From assembly GCA_002480085.1 (NCBI GenBank), contig DKPJ01000011.1:112460-176459 (forward strand): a DNA stretch of 64,000 bases, given 5' to 3'. Position 1 is the stretch's first letter. Each line of letters begins with the position of its first letter. The position numbers were made by a program, and so were the translations under genes. Below are positions 48,766 to 57,391 of this stretch, one piece after another. Under the pieces are notes generated by a model that saw nothing but the letters and a program-made list of their open reading frames with translations, ran no database searches and was not told where the DNA came from. This DNA is from Enterobacteriaceae bacterium UBA7338 (lineage in GTDB: Bacteria > Pseudomonadota > Gammaproteobacteria > Enterobacterales > Enterobacteriaceae).

Positions 48766-50907
48766 ATGAAGACCATAGCAATAATGAATCACCCTGGCGT
48801 TATTTTTAAAGAGACCGCATTGCAGGAGCTGGGCCAGCGCTTACGCGCCATGGATTTTCGTATTCTCTATCCGGAGGATGCTGATGATCTGCTGGGACTC
48901 ATTAACAATAACGCCAAAATTTGTGGCGCGATCGTTGACTGGGATAGCTATAACCTGACTCTGACCCAGCAGATAAGCGCGCTGAACGATCGTCTACCGA
49001 TCTATATGTTTGCCAATAAGAACAGCGCACTCGATCTCACCCTGCGCGACTTAGATACCAATATTCATTTTTTTGAATATGCGCTCGACGTTGCCTGCGA
49101 TATTGCCAATAAAATCCAGCAGGTCACGGAAGCCTACTACGATAAAATTTTGCCGCCGTTGACGAAGGCGCTCTTTAACTATGTCAATGCCGGGAAATAC
49201 ACCTTCTGTACCCCTGGCCATATGTCGGGAACCGCCTTTCAGAAGAGTCCGGTCGGCAGCCTCTTTTATGATTTCTTTGGCGCCAACACCATGAAGTCGG
49301 ATATCTCGGTATCGGTATCGGAACTGGGTTCGCTGCTCGATCACTCAGGCCCGCACAGAGAGGCCGAGGAGTATATCGCCCGCACCTTTAACGCCGAACG
49401 TAGCTATATGGTGACCAACGGCACCTCGACGGCCAACAAAATTGTCGGCATGTACTCTGCGCCGGTCAAAAGTACGGTGCTGATCGATCGTAACTGCCAT
49501 AAGTCCCTGACCCATCTGCTGATGATGAGCGACGTGACCCCCATCTATCTGCGGCCTACCCGTAACGCCTTTGGTATTCTGGGTGGCATTCCGCAGAGCG
49601 AGTTTTCACGTGTCTCAATTCAGCAGAAAGTGGACGCGACGCCGGGCGCATGCTGGCCTGTGCATGCGGTGATCACTAACTCTACCTATGATGGCCTGCT
49701 CTATGATACCGATTATATCAAGCAGAACCTGGAGGTGAACTCGATCCACTTTGATTCCGCCTGGGTTCCCTACACCAACTTCAACCCTATCTATAAAGGG
49801 CTGTGCGGCATGAGCGGCGAGCGTACAGAGGGCAAGGTGATCTATGAGACGCAGTCAACCCATAAGCTGCTGGCGGCGTTTTCCCAGGCATCCATGATCC
49901 ATATTAAAGGCGACTTCAACGAGGAGACGTTTAACGAATCCTTTATGATGCACACCTCAACCTCGCCGCACTACGGTATCGTTGCCTCCATCGAGACCGC
50001 GGCGGCGATGATGGAGGGCAGCGCCGGGAAACGGCTGGTGCAGGACTCTATCGCGCGCGCCATCTCCTTCCGCCAGGAGATTAAAAAGCTCCGCACCGAA
50101 TGCGACGGCTGGTTCTTCGACGTCTGGCAACCGGAGGATATCAGCACTACCGAGTGTTGGCCGCTGAAAGGCGATGATGCCTGGCACGGCTTTAGAGACA
50201 TAGATGACAACCATATGCATCTCGATCCGGTGAAGGTGACGCTGTTAACGCCAGGGTTGAATAAGCAGGGTGAGATGACGGCGCGCGGCATTCCGGCGTG
50301 GATCGTCTCGAAGTATCTCGACTATCACGGCATCGTGGTAGAGAAAACCGGTCCCTATAACCTGCTGTTCCTCTTCAGCATCGGTATCGATGAAACTAAA
50401 GCGTTAAGCCTGCTGCGGGCGCTGACGGACTTCAAGCGCGAGTACGACAGCAACCAGCTTATTAAAGAGATGATGCCAGCGCTCTATGCTCTCGATCCTG
50501 ACTTCTATAAGGAGATGCGTATTCAGGAGCTGGCTCAGGGAATGCATGAGGTGATTGGCAAGCATAATCTGCCTGAACTGATGTACCGCGCGTTTGAGAC
50601 CCTGCCGAAAATGGTGATGAATCCATGGGCCGCCTGGCAGAAAGAGCTGAACGGTGACGTTGAAGAGGTCTACATCGATGAGATGATTGGCCGCGTCAAT
50701 GCCAACATGATCCTACCGTATCCGCCGGGCGTGCCGCTGGTGATGCCAGGCGAAATGCTGACGGAGAATAACCGCCCGGTGCTAGAGTTTATTCAGATGC
50801 TATGCGAAATCGGTTCCCACTATCCTGGATTTGAGACCGATATTCACGGTGCGTACCGCAAGGCAGACGGCAGGTATACGATAAAAGTGTTAAAAAACAG
50901 CCATTAA
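48766..50907 (+). CDS. cadA: Lysine decarboxylase (CadA/LdcC type)
   Basis: This PLP-dependent fold-I decarboxylase (713 residues) converts lysine to cadaverine and CO2, consuming a proton (acid resistance). Domain order is wing (1-129), linker, PLP core (about 184-417) and C-terminal domain. The Schiff-base Lys367 lies in TQSTHKLLAAFSQ; FCTPGHMSGTAFQKSPVG and HFDSAWVPYTNF are the active-site segments. Sequence and length match CadA/LdcC, not ornithine decarboxylase SpeF. It is co-transcribed with the PotE-like gene. The wording of the N-terminal alarmone-binding region differs from CadA, so ppGpp control is uncertain. Confidence 0.9.
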   Translation: MKTIAIMNHPGVIFKETALQELGQRLRAMDFRILYPEDADDLLGLINNNAKICGAIVDWDSYNLTLTQQISALNDRLPIYMFANKNSALDLTLRDLDTNIHFFEYALDVACDIANKIQQVTEAYYDKILPPLTKALFNYVNAGKYTFCTPGHMSGTAFQKSPVGSLFYDFFGANTMKSDISVSVSELGSLLDHSGPHREAEEYIARTFNAERSYMVTNGTSTANKIVGMYSAPVKSTVLIDRNCHKSLTHLLMMSDVTPIYLRPTRNAFGILGGIPQSEFSRVSIQQKVDATPGACWPVHAVITNSTYDGLLYDTDYIKQNLEVNSIHFDSAWVPYTNFNPIYKGLCGMSGERTEGKVIYETQSTHKLLAAFSQASMIHIKGDFNEETFNESFMMHTSTSPHYGIVASIETAAAMMEGSAGKRLVQDSIARAISFRQEIKKLRTECDGWFFDVWQPEDISTTECWPLKGDDAWHGFRDIDDNHMHLDPVKVTLLTPGLNKQGEMTARGIPAWIVSKYLDYHGIVVEKTGPYNLLFLFSIGIDETKALSLLRALTDFKREYDSNQLIKEMMPALYALDPDFYKEMRIQELAQGMHEVIGKHNLPELMYRAFETLPKMVMNPWAAWQKELNGDVEEVYIDEMIGRVNANMILPYPPGVPLVMPGEMLTENNRPVLEFIQMLCEIGSHYPGFETDIHGAYRKADGRYTIKVLKNSH

Positions 50908-51227
50908 CGCGGAAGTCGTTAAGCGAGCGGCGGGGGCAACACCCGCCGAAACAGGCAGGGTAACAGGCTGTTGCAAAATGACACACTTTTGGTGGCCTTA
51001 ATTTCATAAGAGATAAGAAAGACTTATGAATTAGAAGCGGCGAATGTCATGCTTTTGCCTGATATCCTGTTGCAGAATATTACTGTCCGCTGGCCGTTAA
51101 CGCTGGTTGCACTAAGCTTACTTTTACGCGGCGACGAAATATCTACTCTTTATACGCCGTGAGGTGAAAGAATACTCTTTTACTGAATGCAGTATGATGT
51201 CTAATGTATTAATTCTGGAGGTCAGAA
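50908..51227. other. 320-base gap between cadA and ymdF
   Basis: No gene is visible. It holds a GC-rich hairpin just after cadA (CGGCGGG at 50928, CCCGCCG ending at 50948, no T tract) and an inverted repeat, TAATTTCATAAG at 50999-51010 with CTTATGAATTA at 51023-51033. The last 40 bases carry the ymdF leader and a good GGAGG ribosome site. Confidence 0.6.
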
Positions 51228-51419
51228 ATGGCAGAACATCGTGGTGGTTCTGGTAACTTCGCAGAAGATCGTGAAAAAGCATCAGAAGCAGGTCGTAAAG
51301 GTGGCCAGCACAGCGGGGGTAACTTTAAAAACGACCCTGAGCGCGCATCAGAAGCTGGCAAAAAAGGGGGCAAAAGTAGCCATGGTGGTGGCGGCCAGGG
51401 CGGTGGCGGTAACCGCTAG
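51228..51419 (+). CDS. ymdF: YmdF, KGG-repeat general stress protein
   Basis: This 63-residue protein matches E. coli YmdF (con-10/YciG family): NFAEDREKASEAGRKGGQHS, FKNDPERASEAGKKGGKSS and a Gly-rich tail. Two KGG repeats (each DxExASEAGxKGG) define the family, which is RpoS-linked and intrinsically disordered. A GGAGG site precedes it and a strong terminator follows. In E. coli it is followed by the rut operon, which is missing here. Confidence 0.9.
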   Translation: MAEHRGGSGNFAEDREKASEAGRKGGQHSGGNFKNDPERASEAGKKGGKSSHGGGGQGGGGNR

Positions 51420-51480
51420 ATGCCAGTACCATCGCAGCGTAAGATAAGTTAATCCTATGACCCATCTTACGTTTGTCCCG

Positions 51481-51507
51481 CCGTCGGGTTCGCCCGGCGG
51501 TTTTTTT
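51481..51507 (+). terminator. Rho-independent terminator downstream of ymdF
   Basis: CCGTCGGG-TTCG-CCCGGCGG is a stable tetraloop hairpin followed by seven T. It ends the ymdF transcript. Confidence 0.9.
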
Positions 51508-51587
51508 ATGCCTTTTTTCCGCTAAGCCGTTGAACCGACTCTTCTGCCATCGCACACTACGGGGCTTCGTCCTGAGCTGGTGGCAAA

Positions 51588-52505
51588 ATGACCCCGTTTT
51601 TCTCTCGCTATAAATTCTCCGTTAAGCCGCAGGAAGCCCTGCTGATCCTGATCACCATGTTCTGGGGCGGTACCTTTTTGGCCGTTCAATACGCGGTGTC
51701 CCTGAGCGGTCCGCTCTTTTTTGTCGGTCTGCGCTTTGCCACGGCAGCTATCGCGGTGGCGCTGCTCTCCCTTAAGGTGCTGCGCGGTATCACCTGGCTT
51801 GAGGTCAAGGCCGGGGTGGCTATTGGTATCTCCATCGCTTTTGGTTACGGCCTGCAAACCTGGGGTTTACAGAGCATCTCCAGCAGCAAATCCGCCTTTA
51901 TTACGGCGATGTACGTGCCGCTGGTTCCGCTGCTGCAGTGGCTCTGCCTCGGCAGACTGCCGGGCCTGATGTCCTGCGTGGGGATCGCGCTGGCCTTTGC
52001 CGGACTGGTTTTACTGGCGGGGCCAGAGGGCAACCTGCTGGCAATGGGAGAAGGGGAGTGGATCACCCTGGTCAGCGCGGTGGCCATAGCTGCAGAAATT
52101 ATTCTGATTAGCGCATGGGCGGGCAGGGTCGATATCCGCCGGGTGACCGTGATCCAGCTGGCTACCGCGTCGCTGGTGGCCTTTGCCGCCGCCGGTCCGG
52201 CAGGGGAGTCCGTGCCGCCATTCTCACCCGCGCTGCTGCTGGTAGCCGCTGGTCTGGGCATTTTCAGCGCCATTATTCAGGTCACCATGAACTGGGCGCA
52301 GCGCAGCGTTTCCCCTACCCGGGCAACGGTGATCTATACCGGCGAGCCGGTGTGGGCGGGCATTTTTGGGCGTCTGGCGGGTGAACGTCTGCCGCTGCTG
52401 GCCCTGTTTGGCGGCGTGCTGATAGTGCTGGGCGTGCTGGTCAGCGAGCTAAAGCTCAGCCGAAAAAAAGCGCCGTCGGCGACGGCGTCTTTGAAAGAGG
52501 AGTAG
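51588..52505 (+). CDS. EamA/DMT-family inner-membrane transporter
   Basis: This drug/metabolite transporter-type exporter (305 residues) has ten membrane segments in two EamA repeats (about 15-145 and 155-290). Typical starts are EALLILITMFWGGTFLAVQY in repeat 1 and the repeat-2 end ATVIYTGEPVWAGIFGRLAG. The substrate is unknown; relatives export amino acids or purine-like compounds. It stands alone and is convergent with the small secreted protein gene at 52516. Its C-terminus is Lys-rich (LSRKKAPSATASLKEE). Confidence 0.85.
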   Translation: MTPFFSRYKFSVKPQEALLILITMFWGGTFLAVQYAVSLSGPLFFVGLRFATAAIAVALLSLKVLRGITWLEVKAGVAIGISIAFGYGLQTWGLQSISSSKSAFITAMYVPLVPLLQWLCLGRLPGLMSCVGIALAFAGLVLLAGPEGNLLAMGEGEWITLVSAVAIAAEIILISAWAGRVDIRRVTVIQLATASLVAFAAAGPAGESVPPFSPALLLVAAGLGIFSAIIQVTMNWAQRSVSPTRATVIYTGEPVWAGIFGRLAGERLPLLALFGGVLIVLGVLVSELKLSRKKAPSATASLKEE

Positions 52506-52515
52506 AGCGGGGCGG

Positions 52516-52911
52516 TCAGTTAGCTGGCGGTAGCGGGCAGCTAAGATCGCCCTCTTCACACTGCATCAGCGAGGCCAGAAAAGCTTCGCGCTCGGCGGTT
52601 TTATCGTGCAGGCACTGGTTATGGATCATCGGCTGCACGCTTCCGCCCTCGGTGCTGGAGGCGATCAGCGCGCAGTCCGTGTCGCGCAGGCTAATCCACG
52701 TTTGCTGCGCCTTTTGTAATAGCTCACGCTGCGGAGCTGCGGCCCGCTGTATGGCGGCCTGATAGGTTTCATTGAGTTTTTTATCCGCCGCCTGATACTG
52801 CTGCGCGGTACAGCTGTTCAGATCGGACTGGGTGCTGGCATTGTCACACTCGTCCGCCAGCGCGCCGGTGCTCAGCAGCAGAGCCGCGCCTGCCATAAAT
52901 AGACGTTTCAT
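52516..52911 (-). CDS. LprI-like (DUF1311) periplasmic protein
   Basis: This 131-residue secreted protein starts at 52911 with GGGGG upstream; the signal peptide is MKRLFMAGAALLLSTGALA. The mature protein is the DUF1311/LprI-type four-helix fold with conserved Cys: DECDNASTQSDLNSCTAQQY, then AQQTWISLRDTDCALIASST and a C-terminal CEEGDLSCP. Relatives inhibit lysozyme or are of unknown function. The frame extends upstream into the REP element but is not coding there. Confidence 0.83.
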   Translation of the reverse strand: MKRLFMAGAALLLSTGALADECDNASTQSDLNSCTAQQYQAADKKLNETYQAAIQRAAAPQRELLQKAQQTWISLRDTDCALIASSTEGGSVQPMIHNQCLHDKTAEREAFLASLMQCEEGDLSCPLPPAN

Positions 52912-52924
52912 TTTTTCCCCCATA

Positions 52925-52998
52925 AAAAAGCCGGATGCGCTGCGCTTATCCGGCCTACGGTTACATTGTAGCCCCGGTAAGCGTAGCGCCACCGGGGA
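52925..52998. repeat. REP pair upstream of the LprI-like gene
   Basis: Two REP-like units, one containing GCCGGATGCGCTGCGCTTAT and the other GTAGCCCCGGTAAGCGTAGC followed by GCCACCGGGG. The second unit, 34 bases at 52965-52998, is identical to one at 63812-63845. Confidence 0.8.
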
Positions 52999-53008
52999 TT
53001 TTACACGA

Positions 53009-56000
53009 TTAACCGATTGTCATCAGGCTGGCGTTGCCTCCGGCCGCGGCGGTGTTAACGCTCAGGGAGCGCTCCAGGTAGAGACGCTCCAGCACGATCG
53101 CCGTTTCGCCCCGGGCGAAGCCCTGCACCGAGATGATTGCCCCGTCACGGGCGGCGACCTGCTCGCAGATGGCTCGCAGCTGGTCAGAGTCGCCGTGATA
53201 GATCACCGCGTCAAACGGCTGGGTTAGCAGCGACTCCGGCTTCGCAAATGCGATACGCTCCGCAACCGCCTGCGGCAGCTGTTTCACCAGATCGCGGTGT
53301 AGCCCATCCTCCGGCCACAGCACCTTGCTGCCTACCGCCAGCACCGCCGCCAGCTGTACCAGCGCATCCTGCTCGTTGTCGGCCATGCACAGCACGCTAT
53401 CCCGCGGCAGCAGAGTCCAGGTGTTGCGCTCGCCGGTAGGGCCAGGCAGCAGACGCTGGGTGCCGCTCTGCGCCTGCTCGCCAAACTGCTGGCAGAGCGC
53501 CACCAGCTCAGGACGGCTGGTCGCCCAGGCGCTCAGAGCCTCCAGCGGCTGGGCCAGCACGCTGCGCAGGCGGGCATCCACCGGGCGCTCTGCATCATGG
53601 CGTGCCAGAGTAATGCCCAGCGCATTTTGCGGTCGGCTTGCCAGCAGGCGGTAGAGATAGAGCGGCCCGCCCGCTTTAGGACCGGTACCGGAGAGCCCCT
53701 CACCGCCAAACGGCTGGACGCCAACGACCGCGCCGACCATATTGCGGTTGACGTAGAGGTTGCCAACGTAGGCGTTACCGGTGACCTGGGCGATGGTCTC
53801 GTCGATACGGGTATGCACCCCGAGCGTCAGGCCATAGCCGGAAGCGTTGATCTGGCGGATGGTCTCATCCAGCTGGCTGCGGCTGTAGCGCACTACGTGC
53901 AGCACCGGGCCGAAGACCTCTTTTTTCAGCTCGTCGATGCTCTCCAGCTCAATGAGCGTCGGGGCAACGAAGGTGCCGCTCTGCCACTCTTTCGCGTCCT
54001 CGCTGTTTTCCCGCACCGCCTGGAACACCGCATGGCCTTTGGCCCGCATCGCCTGGATATGGCGCTCGATAGCGTTTTTCGCCTCCGCGTCGATCACCGG
54101 ACCGATATCGGTCGATAGACGGCCTGGATTACCCATCCGGCTCTCGGCCATCGCGCCGCGCAGCATTTTCAGCGTGTGGTCGGCAATATCCTCCTGCAGG
54201 CAGAGCAGACGCAGCGCCGAGCAGCGCTGACCAGCGCTGTCAAACGCCGAGGCCATCACATCGACCACCACCTGCTCGGTCAGCGCCGAGGAGTCAACGA
54301 TCATCGCATTCATACCGCCGGTTTCGGCGATCAGCGGCGTCGGACGACCCTGCGCATCGAGGCGCGGCGCAATGCTGCGCTGCAGCAGAGAGGCGACCTC
54401 GGTCGAGCCGGTAAACATCACGCCGCGCACGCGGTTGTCAGCGGTCAGCTGTGCGCCAACGGTCTCACCCCGGCCCGGCAGGAGCTGGACAACTCCGGCA
54501 GGGACGCCCGCTTCCCGCAGCAGGGCCACGCTCTGGGCGGCAATCAGCGGCGTCTGCTCCGCCGGCTTCGCCAGCACGCTGTTACCTGCTGCGAGGGCCG
54601 CAGCAACCTGTCCGGTAAAGATCGCCAGCGGGAAGTTCCACGGGCTAATACAGACTACCGGACCCAGAGGGCGGTGCGTCTCGTTGTCAAAGTCATCCCG
54701 CACCTGGCCCGCGTAGTAGCGCAGGAAATCAACGGCTTCGCGCACCTCGGCGATGGCGTTACTGAAGGTTTTACCCGCCTCACGCACCAGAATACCGATC
54801 AGCTGCTGGGTCTGATCCTCCATCAGCATGGCGGCACGCTCCAGAATGGCAGCGCGCTCCTCGGGCGGGGTGGCAAACCAGATTGGCCCGTTGTTCACTG
54901 CGCTCTCCAGCGCCTGCTCAACTTCAGTAGGCGTGGTTTCCCGGGCGTAGCCGACAATATCTTTCGGTTCAGCCGGGTTGATAACGGCTGACATCTCGCC
55001 TTCCTCTACCGGCTGCTCCAGCAGCGGCGCGGCCTGCCAGCTGTGCAGGACGCTGTTGAGCAGGGCAGAGGAGAGGGACGCCAGCCGGTGCTCGTTCGCC
55101 AGATCCAGCCCGGCGGCGTTAACCCGGCCTTCGCCGTAGAGATCCACCGGCAGGGGGATCTTCGGATGCGGCAGGCCAATCTGTCCCTCCTGGGCCGCCA
55201 GTTTTTCAACGGCGCTTACCGGATCGGCCACCAGCTCGTCGAGGGGCAGGGTGGTGTCGGCGATGCGGTTAACAAAGGAGGTGTTCGCGCCGTTCTCCAG
55301 CAGGCGGCGAACCAGGTAGGCCAGCAGCGTTTCATGGGTGCCGACCGGGGCGTAGATGCGGCAGGGGCGGTTCAGCTTGCCGTCGGCAATATTCCCCACC
55401 ACCTGCTCGTAGAGCGGCTCGCCCATGCCGTGCAGGCACTGAAATTCATACTGGCCCGGATAGTAGTTCTCCCCGGCAAGCTGATAGATAGCGGCCAGGG
55501 TGTGGGCGTTGTGGGTCGCAAACTGCGGGTAGATCAGGTTCGGTACGCTGAGCAGTTTCTTCGCGCAGGCGATATAGGAGACGTCGGTGTAGACCTTGCG
55601 GGTGTAGACCGGATAGCCCTCCAGCCCCTCCACCTGGGCGCGTTTGATTTCGCTATCCCAGTAGGCGCCTTTTACCAGACGGATCATCAGGCGGCGACGG
55701 CTGCGAGAGGCGAGATCGGTCAGGTAGTCGATAACAAACGGGCAGCGCTTCATATAGGCCTGGATCACGAAGCCGATGCCGTTCCAGCCCGCCAGATCCG
55801 GATCGAAGCAGAGTTTTTCCAGCAGATCGAGGGAGATCTCCAGTCGGTCCGCCTCTTCGGCGTCGATGTTGATCCCAATATCGTACTGGCGTGCCAGCAG
55901 GGTTAATGACTTCAGGCGCGGATAGAGTTCGCTCATCACCCGCTCATACTGCGCCCGGCTGTAGCGCGGATGCAGGGCCGACAGCTTGATGGAGATCCCC

Positions 56001-56971
56001 GGACCTTCATAGATACCGCGACCGTTGGAGGCTTTGCCGATGGCATGGATCGCTTGCTGATAGGAGACCATATAGGCCTGCGCATCCGTAGCGGTCAGCG
56101 CCGCCTCGCCCAGCATATCATAGGAGTAGCGGAACCCTTTCTCCTCCAGCTTGCGGGCGTTGGCCAGCGCTTCGGCGATGGTTTCCCCGGTAACAAACTG
56201 CTCGCCCATCAGGCGCATCGCCATATCCACGCCTTTGCGGATCAGCGGCTCGCCGCTCTTGCCGATGATGCGGTTCAGCGAGCGCGAGAGGCTGGCTTCG
56301 TTATGGGTAGAGACCAGACGACCGGTAAACAGCAGACCCCAGGTCGCCGCATTAACAAACAGCGAGGGGCTGCGGCCGATATGCGACTGCCAGTTGCCGT
56401 TGCTGATTTTGTCACGGATCAGCGCATCACGGGTTGCCTTGTCGGGAATACGCAGCAGCGCTTCGGCCAGGCACATCAGGGCCACGCCCTCCTGCGAGGA
56501 GAGAGAGAACTCCTGCAGCAGGCTCTGCACCATCCCGGCGCGGCCGGTGGCGGTTTTCTGGTTACGCAGCTTCTCTGCAAGGCGGTAGGCCAGCTTCTGT
56601 GCGCGATCGGCAACCGGCTCCGGCAGGCGCGCCTGCTCCAGCAGCATCGGCACGGCGTCGGTTTCTGCACGTCGCCAGGCGGCGGTGATGGCCGCGCGGC
56701 TCACGGACTGAGGCAGGATCTGCTCGGCAAACTCCAGGAAGGGCTGATGCGGCTCATCTTTCACTACGCTGGCGTCGGCATGCTCGCTCTCTACGCCGTT
56801 GATCTGGCCCGGTAGCTCCGGCAGCGCATCACCGCTCTCGACGCGCTCAAGATAGTTAAAGATGGCCTGCTTAATCAGCCAGTGCGGCGTGCGATCGATC
56901 TGCGTCGCTGCCTGCTTAATACGGTCACGCGTGGCGTCATCAAGCTTAACCCCCATCGTGGTGCTACCCAT
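53009..56971 (-). CDS. putA: PutA, trifunctional proline catabolic enzyme and repressor
   Basis: This 1320-residue protein matches E. coli PutA in length and wording. The N-terminal ribbon-helix-helix (MGSTTMGVKLDDATRDRIKQ) binds put operators. The FAD proline dehydrogenase barrel lies at about 260-610 (KLSALHPRYSRAQYERVMSE; YDIGINIDAEEADRLE), and glutamate-semialdehyde dehydrogenase at about 650-1130 (NPWNFPLAIFTG-like SPWNFPLAIF and catalytic Cys in DSAGQRCSALRLL). It oxidises proline to glutamate at the membrane and represses putA/putP when proline is low. Start 56971 is chosen over 56998 by match to E. coli. Divergent from putP. Confidence 0.96.
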   Translation of the reverse strand: MGSTTMGVKLDDATRDRIKQAATQIDRTPHWLIKQAIFNYLERVESGDALPELPGQINGVESEHADASVVKDEPHQPFLEFAEQILPQSVSRAAITAAWRRAETDAVPMLLEQARLPEPVADRAQKLAYRLAEKLRNQKTATGRAGMVQSLLQEFSLSSQEGVALMCLAEALLRIPDKATRDALIRDKISNGNWQSHIGRSPSLFVNAATWGLLFTGRLVSTHNEASLSRSLNRIIGKSGEPLIRKGVDMAMRLMGEQFVTGETIAEALANARKLEEKGFRYSYDMLGEAALTATDAQAYMVSYQQAIHAIGKASNGRGIYEGPGISIKLSALHPRYSRAQYERVMSELYPRLKSLTLLARQYDIGINIDAEEADRLEISLDLLEKLCFDPDLAGWNGIGFVIQAYMKRCPFVIDYLTDLASRSRRRLMIRLVKGAYWDSEIKRAQVEGLEGYPVYTRKVYTDVSYIACAKKLLSVPNLIYPQFATHNAHTLAAIYQLAGENYYPGQYEFQCLHGMGEPLYEQVVGNIADGKLNRPCRIYAPVGTHETLLAYLVRRLLENGANTSFVNRIADTTLPLDELVADPVSAVEKLAAQEGQIGLPHPKIPLPVDLYGEGRVNAAGLDLANEHRLASLSSALLNSVLHSWQAAPLLEQPVEEGEMSAVINPAEPKDIVGYARETTPTEVEQALESAVNNGPIWFATPPEERAAILERAAMLMEDQTQQLIGILVREAGKTFSNAIAEVREAVDFLRYYAGQVRDDFDNETHRPLGPVVCISPWNFPLAIFTGQVAAALAAGNSVLAKPAEQTPLIAAQSVALLREAGVPAGVVQLLPGRGETVGAQLTADNRVRGVMFTGSTEVASLLQRSIAPRLDAQGRPTPLIAETGGMNAMIVDSSALTEQVVVDVMASAFDSAGQRCSALRLLCLQEDIADHTLKMLRGAMAESRMGNPGRLSTDIGPVIDAEAKNAIERHIQAMRAKGHAVFQAVRENSEDAKEWQSGTFVAPTLIELESIDELKKEVFGPVLHVVRYSRSQLDETIRQINASGYGLTLGVHTRIDETIAQVTGNAYVGNLYVNRNMVGAVVGVQPFGGEGLSGTGPKAGGPLYLYRLLASRPQNALGITLARHDAERPVDARLRSVLAQPLEALSAWATSRPELVALCQQFGEQAQSGTQRLLPGPTGERNTWTLLPRDSVLCMADNEQDALVQLAAVLAVGSKVLWPEDGLHRDLVKQLPQAVAERIAFAKPESLLTQPFDAVIYHGDSDQLRAICEQVAARDGAIISVQGFARGETAIVLERLYLERSLSVNTAAAGGNASLMTIG

Positions 56972-57028
56972 GCATCTACTCCTCGTTATTATCGTCACTC
57001 TGTGTCGTTAGCGAGAAATATCTACCAT

Positions 57029-57204
57029 GTTGCAACTTTGTGCAACCGTGTTAATTGTGACGCGGCCAACAAGCTGAATAATGAATGGATTGTTAACGAT
57101 GATCGGACGTTAAAAAGTTGCGCTAGCACCCCTGGAAGCCAGAAACCATGCGGTACTTAACACTTTTTCACGGTGTTACCTTGTAAAGCGTGAGCGAGTG
57201 CAAC
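57029..57204. promoter_or_regulatory. put control region with PutA operator motifs
   Basis: The 420-base putA-putP gap has no gene. GTTGCA, the core that PutA recognises, occurs at 57029-57034 and, inverted (TGCAAC), at 57041-57046 and 57199-57204. A near match (GTTGCG) lies around 57117. The first pair straddles the putA leader. This matches the E. coli arrangement in which PutA binds several sites to repress both genes. Confidence 0.75.
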
Positions 57205-57391
57205 CTATTAGAAAATGGTATCGTAACGGGGATGTAATTCATGTGAATGCCATGTTAAATCGATTGTGGTTAGAAATCGCTTCCGGCAGGATACGGTCGC
57301 CCAACACTACAACGACACCTTTTCCCCGTTCCGGAAAAGGTCAACGCAGCAGATATGACGTTTGCTGACGAAGAGATCTGGAGACTTTTGA

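Noticed and set aside
54176..54991. Long plus-strand frames inside putA
   Set aside because: putA is unambiguous and matches E. coli in full; these are shadows.
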